A stretch of 64,000 bases of DNA from CBDFKB01 sp965248715 (GTDB taxonomy: Bacteria > Pseudomonadota > Alphaproteobacteria > Rhizobiales > Rhizobiaceae): positions 1,798,001-1,862,000 of the forward strand of contig CBDFKB010000008.1 in the NCBI GenBank assembly GCA_965248715.1. The letters run 5' to 3'. The notes beneath the pieces are model-generated. The model searched no databases and was not told where the DNA came from. It saw only the letters and a program-made list of their open reading frames with translations. Below are positions 36,826-44,840 of this stretch, in pieces. Every line of letters begins with the position of its first letter. Within the stretch, counting starts at the first letter, position 1. The position numbers and the translations under genes were made by a program.

Positions 36826-36981
36826 TAATATGAGCACCTCTAAGAACCCTTCTTTTGGGTCCTGGGAGCAATTTTTCGTTTTTGCGTTCCTCAAATATTT
36901 CAACATATTATCCGGTACTCAAAAACTTCAAAATCACACCCAGCCCAACTAAATCGAGGGTTTTTAGAGGTGCTCATATTA
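36826..36981. repeat. 156-bp element with 25-bp terminal inverted repeats (MITE-like)
   Basis: AATATGAGCACCTCTAAGAA (from 36827) is matched in reverse by 36957-36980 with one mismatch in 24, extended by one more pair. The inside is AT-rich. It lies 20 bases from the 3' end of tRNA-Asn, on its downstream side, in a 293-base gap otherwise empty. A weak copy of the GGGCCTGCGGACATTTA repeat is at 36785-36805. Confidence 0.6.
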
Positions 36982-37000
36982 TTGACTTTTTCAGGACGAT

Positions 37001-37075
37001 TGGCTCCCCGGGCCGGATTCGAACCAGCGACCGATCGGTTAACAGCCGATTGCTCTACCACTGAGCTACCGAGGA
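37001..37075 (-). tRNA. tRNA-Asn (GTT)
   Basis: Reads TCCTCGGTAGCTCAGTGGTA from 37075 down. Seven-pair acceptor stem (TCCTCGG with CCGGGGA), D arm with GGTAGAGC, anticodon loop CTGTTAA (anticodon GTT), TTCGAATC in the T loop, encoded CCA. No intron. GatA of the Asp-tRNA(Asn)/Glu-tRNA(Gln) amidotransferase lies at the right end of the window. Confidence 0.96.
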
Positions 37076-37207
37076 ATGCCTAGGCCGGCTCGTATACCAA
37101 AGCCGGTACCGATTTGCCAAGCCTTTAGTGGGATAATGCTACACAAGAAACCGCATACACAAGGCGCGTTTCCACCGCAAGACGATTTCACACGTTTGCC
37201 ATGGCGA

Positions 37208-38146
37208 TTAAACCGCATCGAGTGCCAACAAAGACGCGCGCAAATGTTCGCGCAGATGCTCGTGCTGGGCTGGCAATTTCAGTTCGCGACCCATGGTGGC
37301 ACGGTCTTCATCGTGATCAAAGCCCGGCTCGTCGGTGGCAATTTCGAACAGCACCCCGCCTGGAGTGCGAAAATATATCGACCAAAAATAATTGCGGTCG
37401 ATTACCGCAGTAACATTCCAGCCTTCGGCCACCAAGGCATGGCGGATCGCTAATTGTGCGGCACGATCGTCAACTGCGAACGCCACATGGTGCACGCTTC
37501 CGGCCCCCTGTTCGGCGCGATCAAACCCCGGCCGGGTTTCGATGTCGATATGGTTGGCGCCATTGCCACCGGCCACCGTATAGCGGGTGACATGGCCCCA
37601 ATGTTCGCCACGCTCATAGCCCATGAATTCGAGCAATTCAGCGGTCGCCATGCTGTCGGCAAGCCGCAAGGTCACCCCTGAAAAACCCAGGATCGCGGTT
37701 TCACGCTCATCGATGTCTGCTCCTGCCGGGGTCGGCGGGATGTTATTGTGCTCGATCAACAAAAAGCGGTCACCGTCTGGAGCCGCGAACCCGACCGCCT
37801 TGCGGCCGAACCACTCGGTCAGTTCCAATTCGCCCACATTATTTTCCCCAAGCCTTGTCATCCAGTAGGCGGCCGACCCGGCAGATACTGAGAAATTGGT
37901 AACGGCGACCTCCGCGGTGCCGCCGCGACCCCGCGCCCGCCCGGGAAACGGAAAATAGGTCATGATAGTGCCCGGCGAACCCAATCGGTCACCGAAATAC
38001 AGATGATAGATTTCCGGATTATCGAAATTGACGGTTTGCTTGACCCGTCTTAGCCCGATCACCTGGCGCCAGAACCGGTCGCAAATGTTGGGGTCGCCGG
38101 CAATCGAGGTGACATGGTGCAGACCCTTGACCGGTAGTTTTGCCAT
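37208..38146 (-). CDS. ring-cleaving dioxygenase-like VOC protein (MhqO family)
   Basis: 312 residues, two tandem vicinal-oxygen-chelate domains. The first has LPVKGLHHVTSIAGDPNIC (metal His 10 or 11), the second SVHHVAFAVDDR and GVLFEIATDEPGF (His and Glu ligands). Lengths and motifs match the MhqO/LinE-type hydroquinone dioxygenases that act on quinone stress. It is 106 bases after the dehydratase-like gene on the same strand and could be read through from it; whether it belongs to the arsenosugar operon is open. Confidence 0.88.
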   Translation of the reverse strand: MAKLPVKGLHHVTSIAGDPNICDRFWRQVIGLRRVKQTVNFDNPEIYHLYFGDRLGSPGTIMTYFPFPGRARGRGGTAEVAVTNFSVSAGSAAYWMTRLGENNVGELELTEWFGRKAVGFAAPDGDRFLLIEHNNIPPTPAGADIDERETAILGFSGVTLRLADSMATAELLEFMGYERGEHWGHVTRYTVAGGNGANHIDIETRPGFDRAEQGAGSVHHVAFAVDDRAAQLAIRHALVAEGWNVTAVIDRNYFWSIYFRTPGGVLFEIATDEPGFDHDEDRATMGRELKLPAQHEHLREHLRASLLALDAV

Positions 38147-38252
38147 CGGCTTCTATTCCAAGTTGCAGCTTTGTTGGCGCAACAAGATAGGAATGCGCCA
38201 GCTTGGGCAATCATTTGACCTCAAACACACCGTTTCCGGTTCGTGAACGGTT

Positions 38253-39245
38253 TTACGTTTGGGCGGTCAGGATTTCCGCCAGCAACGCCGGATCGATATT
38301 GCCACCGGTCAAATAAACCAGCACGGTTTCGCCGGCAAACCCGCCATCTGCCTGACGCAACGCCGCCAGCGCGCAGGCGCCGCCCGGCTCCAATACCAGT
38401 TTCAATTCGTTGGCGGCAAACCGGATTGCTGCTCGCGCTTCGTCGTCTGAGACCACCAACCCTCGGGATAGATGATCGCGGTTGATCGCAAAGGTCAACA
38501 CCCCAGGGCTTTCCACCAGCAGCGCATCGGATATCGAACCGGCCGCACGCTGATTGCGTTCGCGTTTCCCCGATTTGAGCGAGCGGGCATGGTCGTCGAA
38601 TTCGGCCGGCTCGACGGGATGAATTTTCGCGGTTGGAAACCGGTCGTGGATCGCAAGCGCCACCCCGGCGCTCAGCCCGCCGCCGCCGGCACATACCAGC
38701 ACCCGGTCGGGCTCCACACCCAGTTGATCCAGATCATCTGCCGCTTCCAACCCGGCGGTGCCCTGACCGGCAATAACCAACCGATCATCGTAAGGATGCA
38801 CCATCAGAGCACCGGTGCTTGTCTGCAATTCTTTTAGCACCTGGTCGCGGTTTTGCGGTCCGCGTTGATAAAACACGATCTCGGCGCCACTGCGCCTGGT
38901 GCGGGCAATTTTGATCGCCGGCGCATCGTGCGGCATTACAATAGTTGCGGCAACTTTGGTCAGGCGCGCCGCTTGCGCTACCCCTTGCGCGTGGTTGCCC
39001 GAGGACGAAGCCACAACGCCACGCGCGCGTGCTTCGCTCAACTGGGAAAAAATCGCGTTATAGGCGCCACGTATTTTGAACGAACCGGTGCGCTGCAGGC
39101 ATTCCGGCTTCAGGTACACTTTGGCCCCAGTTTCCGCATCGAGTTGCTGATTGGTCAATAAAGGCGTGCGCACCGCAATCCCGGCCAAGCGGGTCGCCGC
39201 CTGGCGAATATCGGCAATTTCCGGCAAAGATTTGCTCATTTCCAT
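38253..39245 (-). CDS. threonine dehydratase-like PLP enzyme
   Basis: 330 residues, fold type II PLP enzyme without the C-terminal ACT domains of biosynthetic IlvA, so like the catabolic or serine/threonine type. The PLP lysine is Lys 57 in QRTGSFKIRGAYN, the phosphate loop VCAGGGGLSAGVALA, with SSGNHAQGVAQAA. Deaminates threonine or serine, or another beta-hydroxy amino acid. It starts 6 bases after the stop of the DUF2064 gene, which places it at the end of the arsS transcript; that neighbourhood is unusual and a different substrate is possible. Confidence 0.9.
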   Translation of the reverse strand: MEMSKSLPEIADIRQAATRLAGIAVRTPLLTNQQLDAETGAKVYLKPECLQRTGSFKIRGAYNAIFSQLSEARARGVVASSSGNHAQGVAQAARLTKVAATIVMPHDAPAIKIARTRRSGAEIVFYQRGPQNRDQVLKELQTSTGALMVHPYDDRLVIAGQGTAGLEAADDLDQLGVEPDRVLVCAGGGGLSAGVALAIHDRFPTAKIHPVEPAEFDDHARSLKSGKRERNQRAAGSISDALLVESPGVLTFAINRDHLSRGLVVSDDEARAAIRFAANELKLVLEPGGACALAALRQADGGFAGETVLVYLTGGNIDPALLAEILTAQT

Positions 39246-39251
39246 TCACAC

Positions 39252-39953
39252 CTATGATGCACCGGTGCGCTTATTGGCGTTGCGCGCGCGAAGCCAGTCG
39301 GCCAGTTTGCGTTTCGCCGGTGAAAGATCGTCAGCCCCATCTAATGTAACCCCAAGCAGCGCCAAGTCTTTAGCAGTGTCGACATCAAATGCTTGATCAA
39401 GCAGACGAACCGGTATCGCGTGCCGGTCGAGCCGGTCAAGCAATTGTTGCCGGGTGGTGTCCGCACTGTAGGTAATGCTGGTCCAAATATCGCGCTCAAT
39501 CACCGTTTTGCCGGCAAACATATAAAACCCACCATCGGCACAGGGCCCAATCACACAAACTGCCGGATCCCGTTCCATTTCCCGCAACGCCTTGATCAAA
39601 ATCTGCGGCTCAAGCTGCGGACTGTCGGTACCCATCAACATTACCGCGTCGTGGTCGGCCATCAGGGTGCGGTAAACATGGTCGAGACGCGCGCCAAGGC
39701 CGCCGTCGCCGGTCCAGATGGTGTCAAACCGGTCCCATTCGCCGTCAATAACCGCTTCTTGCTCGGCCACTGCCCAATAAGGGCACAGGGTGCCATTCGA
39801 CAATTCACCCGCAGCAGCGGCCCACTCCTTTGTCGCCGCCACACTTAGCCGATAAAATGCCTCGGCTTGCACGGAACCGATATCAGCCGCCAGCCGGGTT
39901 TTGACCGGCGACAGACCGGCGGTCTTGGCAAAAATGGCGACGGCAACGGTCAT
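39252..39953 (-). CDS. DUF2064 transferase (rSAM/selenodomain-associated transferase 1)
   Basis: 233 residues. A nucleotidyltransferase-like glycosyltransferase fold: VAVAIFAKTAGLSPVKTRLA, then GDGGLGARLDHVYRTL, MLMGTDSPQLEPQIL and GPCADGGFYMFAG. This is the TIGR04282 type, a family that takes its name from co-occurrence with radical SAM proteins now known as ArsS. Reaction not known to me; may prepare an activated sugar or glycerol-like donor. ATG at 39953 shares ATGA with the stop of the GT2 gene, so I do not use the earlier in-frame ATG. Confidence 0.88.
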   Translation of the reverse strand: MTVAVAIFAKTAGLSPVKTRLAADIGSVQAEAFYRLSVAATKEWAAAAGELSNGTLCPYWAVAEQEAVIDGEWDRFDTIWTGDGGLGARLDHVYRTLMADHDAVMLMGTDSPQLEPQILIKALREMERDPAVCVIGPCADGGFYMFAGKTVIERDIWTSITYSADTTRQQLLDRLDRHAIPVRLLDQAFDVDTAKDLALLGVTLDGADDLSPAKRKLADWLRARNANKRTGAS

Positions 39954-40558
39954 CTCATCCGCATTTTCATCAATGTGACAAATTCCGGCAAAGCCTGCTT
40001 GGCCCATAAATATTGGTGCGCCAATGTGGTTTTCAGCCAACCATGTCGGATATATTTTCGCGCGCTGGTCTTGAGGGTCGCGCCAACCGGCTTCAGCCTT
40101 ACACCATGCTGGCGCGCGTGCCACACGAACAAATGGTCTTCGCCATATTCTGATCCCTCGGGATAGCCGCCAATTTCATCGAACAAGGTCTTGGCTATGC
40201 AAAGGCCCTGATCGCCGTACGGCATTTGCAGAACATGGGAGCGAAACTGTGCACCCAATTGATTTAGTACCATCAAAGCAGTTTCCCGATCATGGAAAAC
40301 CAGATCGAAATAATAGAGCCGGTCCGGGTACTGCGCGATCGCTGCAACCAATCGCGAGACCGCTTGCGGCGGCAATTGGGTATCGGCATGTAAGAACCAA
40401 AGATATTCGCCATTGGCGCGCGCCGCGCCGGCGTTTAGGCTTCTGGCCCTATCCTGCTCGCTGGCGGTGATAACTTCCCAATCATCGGGCAGGGCTGCTA
40501 GCAGATTATGATGTTCGCTCTCGCCGGGCGCTAGCGGTATGACAACCGAAATGTTCAC
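39950..40558 (-). CDS. glycosyltransferase family 2 (rSAM/selenodomain-associated transferase 2)
   Basis: 202 residues. GT-A fold with NISVVIPLAPGESEH at the start, ASEQDRARSLNAGAARANGE and the divalent-metal motif LWFLHADTQLP, then EDHLFVWHARQHG. Belongs to the TIGR04283 type that accompanies ArsS. GTG start, 2 bases after the stop of mtnP, hence coupled; an ATG there is followed at once by TGA. Coupled by ATGA to the DUF2064 gene after it. Likely adds a sugar or glycerol group to the arsenoribose. Confidence 0.88.
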   Translation of the reverse strand: MNISVVIPLAPGESEHHNLLAALPDDWEVITASEQDRARSLNAGAARANGEYLWFLHADTQLPPQAVSRLVAAIAQYPDRLYYFDLVFHDRETALMVLNQLGAQFRSHVLQMPYGDQGLCIAKTLFDEIGGYPEGSEYGEDHLFVWHARQHGVRLKPVGATLKTSARKYIRHGWLKTTLAHQYLWAKQALPEFVTLMKMRMR

Positions 40559-40560
40559 AT

Positions 40561-41406
40561 TTAGGCTCTGAGTACGGAAAGCAGGTTTCGCTTGCCGTCG
40601 GGGATTGCATCGTCGGGTGTCAACACCGCGAATTGCAATGCCTCGCGATAGGTAGGGTTGATTGTCGGCAATGGGGTTTCCAAAAGCGCCAGCAGCAGCG
40701 CCTTGGCCTGTTCCAGGCTGGCGCCAAAGCGTTCGATCACCGCGGCGACGCTGACATGGTGGGCAGGATCTTCCATCCAGCAATCATAGTCGGTAACAAC
40801 GCCGATGGTGGCGTAACAAAGCTGCGCCTCGCGAGCCAAAAACGCCTCCGGCACGTTGGTCATGCCTACCAAATCGCACCCGACCAAACGCAGAAAATGG
40901 CTTTCCGCCCTAGTGCCGAGCCTGGGGCCATCAACACAGGCATAGGTAGCGCCGGTGTGCAGCGTTATTCCCATCTCACCTGCCTTGTCGACAATCCATG
41001 CGGTCAGGTTGGGACAAGTTGGTCGCGCCATCGAAACGTGGGCGGCGACGCCTTCGCCGAAAAATGTGCGTTCGCGATTGCCCTTGATGAAGTCGAAATA
41101 TTGCGTCGGAATGGCAAACTCACCTGGATGAATGTTCTCGCGCAGGCTGCCGGTGGCGGAAAAGCCGACCACCTGTCGCGCACCTGCCTTTTTCAGCGCG
41201 AAAATGTTAGCCCGGTAGTTGATTTCATGGGGCAGGAATTGGTGGTTTTGCCCATGGCGTGGCAAAAACAGTAGTTCGCGGTCCTGGTAGGAGGCTTTAA
41301 CCACCGGCGCCGAAGGTGGGCCGAACGGAGTATCGATGGCAATCTCATTGATCACTTCCAGCCCGTCGATCTTGTACAGACCGGTGCCGCCAATTACCGC
41401 CAACAT
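40561..41406 (-). CDS. mtnP: S-methyl-5'-thioadenosine phosphorylase-like
   Basis: 281 residues, PNP/MTAP family. Phosphorolysis of 5'-substituted adenosines to adenine. LAVIGGTGLYKIDG, FLPRHGQNHQFLPHEINYRA, FSATGSLRENIHPGE, YACVDGPRLGTRAES, GMTNVPEAFLAREA and the D-D pair VVTDYDCW are the MTAP motifs. The housekeeping job is methylthioadenosine salvage. Its place 36 bases after arsS and directly before two transferases suggests it also, or only, handles the 5'-arsenic-adenosine intermediate. Confidence 0.92.
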   Translation of the reverse strand: MLAVIGGTGLYKIDGLEVINEIAIDTPFGPPSAPVVKASYQDRELLFLPRHGQNHQFLPHEINYRANIFALKKAGARQVVGFSATGSLRENIHPGEFAIPTQYFDFIKGNRERTFFGEGVAAHVSMARPTCPNLTAWIVDKAGEMGITLHTGATYACVDGPRLGTRAESHFLRLVGCDLVGMTNVPEAFLAREAQLCYATIGVVTDYDCWMEDPAHHVSVAAVIERFGASLEQAKALLLALLETPLPTINPTYREALQFAVLTPDDAIPDGKRNLLSVLRA

Positions 41407-41442
41407 CTATCAATTCTCCGTAAGATCCGTGCCCGGAAATGG

Positions 41443-42537
41443 TTACAGCAATGCCCCGCCGCAAGAACTGCCGGCACCCGCCGTGCAACCATAGCAGTGA
41501 TTGGCGAATGCGACCCCGGTGCCGATGTCACTTAGCCGCTCAATATCCCAGATGTCGCGGGATTGCCAGTTCTGTGGAATTTCCAGCATCTGGTTAAAAT
41601 CGCAATCATAAACCTTACCATCCCAACCGATCGACACCAATTCGGTGCACATTACTCCCAATGCTGCCTGCGGATTGAAATTTTCGATCAGCAATTGCAT
41701 GTATTCCTGCATCATGCCATCTCGGGTAAGCGCATGGGCAAACCGTTTGATCGGCATGTTGGTAATGGTGATTAACTGGCTGAATTCGATGCCGAATTCA
41801 TCCTCTAAGTGGGCACGGTATTCATTTTCCAATTGTGTCTGGTCCGGCGGCAAATGATGGCCGACCGGATTATAGACCAAGGTCAGCGAACGCCGATCTT
41901 CAATCCCGTAGCCAAGGCCGTTGAATTTCTTGAGCGCATCAATGCTCTTGCCGAACACGCCCTTGCCGCGCTGGGCGTTGACATTGTTTTCCATGTAACA
42001 TGGCAGCGAGGCAACTATTTGCACGCCCTGTTCCGCCAGGAATTCCGCCGTGTCTTCCTGGTTGGGCTCAAACAGCACGGTCAAATTGCAGCGGTCGATT
42101 ACCTGCTTGCCGATGGCGCGGATTTCGCGCACGAAATGGCGGAAATGCGGATTAAGCTCCGGCGCGCCGCCGGTAATGTCGACCGTGTGGATTTGTGGAT
42201 CGCTGCGCAGCAATTCGATCAACCGCTCGACGGTTGCCAATTCCATGTTTTCGGTCCGGTTAGGACCCGAATCCACATGGCAATGGTGGCATGCCTGGTT
42301 GCAACGCTTGCCGATATTCACCTGCAATATTTTGATCGCCTGGCGCTCGATTGTGACACCGTGCTGGCGCAACGCTTGTTCGAACGTTTGTATTTTTGCA
42401 TTAGCGACACCGGGCACCGACTTGTTGCTGTTGGGAGCACGAGATCGTCTAACTTCTCGTTCCTGGTCCAACTCGACCTGCTCGACCTGCTCTGAAGCAA
42501 TTTTTTGCTCGGCAATATTCAGGTGGTTATCATCCAT
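41443..42537 (-). CDS. arsS: arsenosugar biosynthesis radical SAM protein ArsS
   Basis: 364 residues. Radical SAM domain with Cys 79, 83 and 86 (RCNQACHHCHVD, CxxxCxxC), VDITGGAPELNPHF as the SAM-binding strand, and the C-terminal DUF3641-type region with Cys 348, 351 and 359 (HCYGCTAGAGSSCGG). This is the family first listed as radical SAM/Cys-rich (rSAM_SeCys) and later shown to make arsenosugars; many relatives hold selenocysteine, but every position here reads as ordinary Cys. The first 45 residues (SEQVEQVELDQEREVRRSRA) are extra. It opens the run of five tightly spaced genes. Confidence 0.92.
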   Translation of the reverse strand: MDDNHLNIAEQKIASEQVEQVELDQEREVRRSRAPNSNKSVPGVANAKIQTFEQALRQHGVTIERQAIKILQVNIGKRCNQACHHCHVDSGPNRTENMELATVERLIELLRSDPQIHTVDITGGAPELNPHFRHFVREIRAIGKQVIDRCNLTVLFEPNQEDTAEFLAEQGVQIVASLPCYMENNVNAQRGKGVFGKSIDALKKFNGLGYGIEDRRSLTLVYNPVGHHLPPDQTQLENEYRAHLEDEFGIEFSQLITITNMPIKRFAHALTRDGMMQEYMQLLIENFNPQAALGVMCTELVSIGWDGKVYDCDFNQMLEIPQNWQSRDIWDIERLSDIGTGVAFANHCYGCTAGAGSSCGGALL

Positions 42538-42653
42538 CGCTTGTTGCTATCTTTCTGTTATCCAAGGATTTGGTTCCAGTCACACCCGATCATATTGCAG
42601 AACCAACCACCGACATATATTCGACATCGACGGTGATGCCAGTCACTTTCATG

Positions 42654-42730
42654 CTAGTGGTTCGATTCCAACATTTGCGTCCCGTTGCAATACTGTGGTT
42701 TGCAAATCTTGGAATCAAAAGAACCACTAG
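42654..42730. repeat. 77-bp CTAGTGG...CCACTAG palindromic element
   Basis: CTAGTGGTTCGATTCCAACA at one end pairs with the inverted other end (GGAATCAAAAGAACCACTAG) and an inner GCAAAT. Directly upstream of arsS; 13 bases from a second element of the same type. Confidence 0.75.
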
Positions 42731-42743
42731 CAAGATATTGAAT

Positions 42744-42843
42744 CTAGTGGAATTCTTAAATTTGACATTTGACATTTGACATTTGACATTTGACAAACGA
42801 TGAAGCTGCAAATGGAACTCAAATGTCAAATTCATTCCACTAG
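42744..42843. repeat. 100-bp CTAGTGG...CCACTAG element with five TTTGACA units
   Basis: Ends as in the previous element (CTAGTGGAATTC ... CATTCCACTAG; AAATGTCAAATT near the right end is inverted to the left). Inside, TTTGACA is repeated five times without gaps at 42761-42795. The repeats look like a slippage product and might vary between strains. Together the 513 bases 42538-43050 carry repeats only. Confidence 0.75.
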
Positions 42844-42848
42844 CACCA

Positions 42849-42932
42849 GGGCCTGCGGACATTTACGGTTATGGTGTAGGCGTGGCCCAATTGACCGCTG
42901 GCAAGGCGCGAAAGGCACCGTAGTGTTGGCCA
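42849..42932. repeat. 84-bp repeat, inverted copy at 49658-49741
   Basis: Ungapped match of 71 in 84 bases to 49741-49658 read on the other strand, including CAATTGACCGCTGGCAAGG. The source gene is unknown; a weak third copy of its first 20 bases is at 36785. Confidence 0.6.
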
Positions 42933-43002
42933 CTTCAAGCCTTTGGCTACACGGTCCAGGAGTCAAATCGGCCAAGGCCCAGGGGGATTTGACCCCATTG
43001 GC

Positions 43003-43056
43003 CCTAGGCCGTGTCACCCAAAACCGGTACCCACTTTTGGGTGACACGGCCTAGGG
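43003..43056. repeat. 54-bp perfect palindrome of the CTAG repeat family
   Basis: CCCTAGGCCGTGTCACCCAA and its reverse flank AACCGGTACCCACTTTT. It is the right-hand half of the 105-bp repeats with a symmetric end. The IS element starts on its right CTAG (43051). Confidence 0.8.
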
Positions 43057-43726
43057 TCCAGACTCAATCATAACCAGAAGGCGACGAGTGTTGCCAGCGC
43101 TACGGCGGACAGGAAGTTTCTTGCGAGTTTGTCGTAGCGGGTTGCCACTCTTCGAAAGTCCTTGAGACGGCAGAATGCATTTTCGATGAGGTGGCGTTCT
43201 TTGTAGCGGGCTTTGTCGTAGATGATTTTGCGTTTTCGATTGCAGCGGCCGGGGATCACAGGAACCATGGCCGCATTGCGCAAAGCTTTTCGAAGCGCAT
43301 TCGCATCGTATCCCTTGTCGCCCAGAACATATCGTGCGCCCCTCAAACCTGTCAGCAAAGTGGGTGCGGCTTTGGTGTCCGATACATTGCCTGCTGTGAG
43401 CATGAAGGCAAAGGGGCGGCCTATGACGTCTGTGAGGGCATGGATTTTGGTGGTTTGGCCACCGCGCGAGGGGCCAATGGCCTGGATTTTCGCCCCCCTT
43501 TACCGCCATGTGCCGAACGATGCGCCTTGATATAAGCATCGGCCCGGCAATTCTTGAAGCTATGTTAGATTGTTGGAAAACGTCAAACAGATGGGGTTCA
43601 ATCACCGCCCATTGGGCGTCAGAAAGCCAAAACAAATGAGCCATCCAGATCTCCAATCCTTTGATCGTTCAATCTCAATCTGATTTGCTACAGAAATTCA
43701 ACAAAATGATTGAGTTTGGACCCTAG
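43051..43726 (-). mobile_element. IS5-family (IS427-like) element, internally deleted
   Basis: Terminal inverted repeats 43051-43071 (CTAGGGTCCAGACTCAATCA) and 43706-43726, one mismatch in 21; the outer CTAG at each end may be the target duplication, giving the element proper as 43055-43722. About 670 bases instead of the usual 830. It is inserted in the CTAG end of the palindrome at 43003-43056. Confidence 0.88.
43068..43644 (-). pseudogene. IS5-family transposase, deleted and frameshifted
   Basis: The N-terminus MAHLFWLSDAQWAVIEPHL is followed not by the normal sequence but by 59 bases that also occur outside the element (43762-43820); then AYIKAHRSAHGGKG resumes. A run of six G on the coding strand (43493-43498) marks a change of frame, which in IS427-like elements can be a programmed frameshift between orfA and orfB. 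The C-terminal DDE part is normal: MLTAGNVSDTKAAPTLL, GDKGYDANALRKAL and ENAFCRLKDFRRVATRYD. The loss of the first catalytic Asp region makes it inactive. Confidence 0.85.
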
Positions 43727-43761
43727 CAAAACAATGCACCATAGCCATGCGCACAAGCCAA

Positions 43762-43820
43762 AAGCATCGGCCCGGCAATTCTTGAAGCTATGTTAGATTG
43801 TTGGAAAACGTCAAACAGAT
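43762..43820. repeat. 59-bp perfect direct repeat, second copy
   Basis: Identical to 43534-43592 inside the IS element, 228 bases away (AAGCATCGGCCCGGCAATTC ... GTCAAACAGAT). This copy lies between the IS and the SDR gene, so the IS copy fills the transposase deletion with flanking chromosomal sequence, or both derive from a third source. Confidence 0.85.
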
Positions 43821-43847
43821 CAATCACATTTATCAGTAAGGAATGGC

Positions 43848-44627
43848 ATGGAACTGGGGATAACTGGAAAAAAGGCAATCGTGTGTGCGTCAAGCCGTGG
43901 TCTTGGCAGCGGTTGTGCCATGGCACTGGCCGAGGCGGGATGCGAAGTGGTGGTCAATGGCCGTAACGCCAAAACGACCGAGCAAACCGCCCACAAAATT
44001 TCAAATGCTACCGGCGCTATTGTCCATGCGGTTATTGCCGATGTCAGTAGCGCCGAAGGACAGCAGCGATTGTTCGACGTCTGCCCCGAGCCCGACATTT
44101 TGGTCAACAATAATGGCGGCCCGCCACGGCGCGATTTTCGTGAACTAAGCAGAGACGACATGATCGAAGGTGTGACGCAAAACATGATCACACCGATCGA
44201 GTTGATCCAACGGGCCGCCGATGGCATGGCGAAAAAGAAATTCGGCCGCATTGTCAATATCACCTCCCTGTCGGTCTATACGGCTATTGCCGGGCTTGAC
44301 CTATCATCGGGTGCCCGTGCCGGATTGACCGCCTTTCTCGCCGGCATCGCCCGCAACTATGCCGCCGACAACGTTACTATCAACAATATCCTGCCCGGCA
44401 AAATGGATACGGATCGGCTGCGGTCCGGTTTTGCATTTGCGGCAAAAAAATCTAACCTGGCGGTCGATCAGGTCCGGCAAAACGAAATCGCCGGCATTCC
44501 GGCCAAACGTTTTGGCAATGTGGAAGAATTCGGCAATGTCTGCGCGTTTTTGTGTTCCGTGCACGCAGGCTACATCACCGGACGCAATATCCTGATCGAT
44601 GGCGGCCTTAACGCAAATGCTTTTTAG
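43848..44627 (+). CDS. SDR family protein lacking the canonical YxxxK
   Basis: 259 residues. Rossmann fold with the cofactor motif CASSRGLGSGCA, the NNNGGPPRR strand and RIVNITSLSVYTAI, and the C-terminal RNILIDGGLNANAF. At the YxxxK position the sequence is LDLSSGARAGLTAFLAG: neither Tyr nor Lys is present. A group of FabG-like proteins with S-x-G-A-R-A-G at this place is known to me as common but of unclear activity. So call it SDR, not a ketoreductase. Starts 28 bases after the second 59-bp repeat, AAGGAATGGC before the ATG. Confidence 0.85.
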   Translation: MELGITGKKAIVCASSRGLGSGCAMALAEAGCEVVVNGRNAKTTEQTAHKISNATGAIVHAVIADVSSAEGQQRLFDVCPEPDILVNNNGGPPRRDFRELSRDDMIEGVTQNMITPIELIQRAADGMAKKKFGRIVNITSLSVYTAIAGLDLSSGARAGLTAFLAGIARNYAADNVTINNILPGKMDTDRLRSGFAFAAKKSNLAVDQVRQNEIAGIPAKRFGNVEEFGNVCAFLCSVHAGYITGRNILIDGGLNANAF

Positions 44628-44840
44628 CAGAGCGTCCCCAAATTAGCGATTGATGAGCCATTGGCGAAGCTACCGGGCGTTTTAGGCCACGTGCATCAAA
44701 CCGACACATTTGTTTGCAGTTTGGGTTGTGGCACGAGTCAGCTATCACCTTTGGCATCTTGAGCATTGCCGGCGCTGCCGCTGTCGCGCTGACGCGACAC
44801 GGATCGCACCGAAATTCACAGGGCAGAGACCATTTCGCGG

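Noticed and set aside
41443..42537. Selenocysteine in ArsS
   Set aside because: All motif positions are ordinary Cys codons and no in-frame TGA interrupts the gene.
42744..42843. CRISPR array
   Set aside because: Five 7-base units without spacers; no cas genes; the element has CTAG ends of a palindromic repeat.
42800..43054. 84-codon frame across the repeat nursery
   Set aside because: It is made of three repeat families end to end, and its similarity to another frame at 49.7 kb is due to the shared 84-base repeat.
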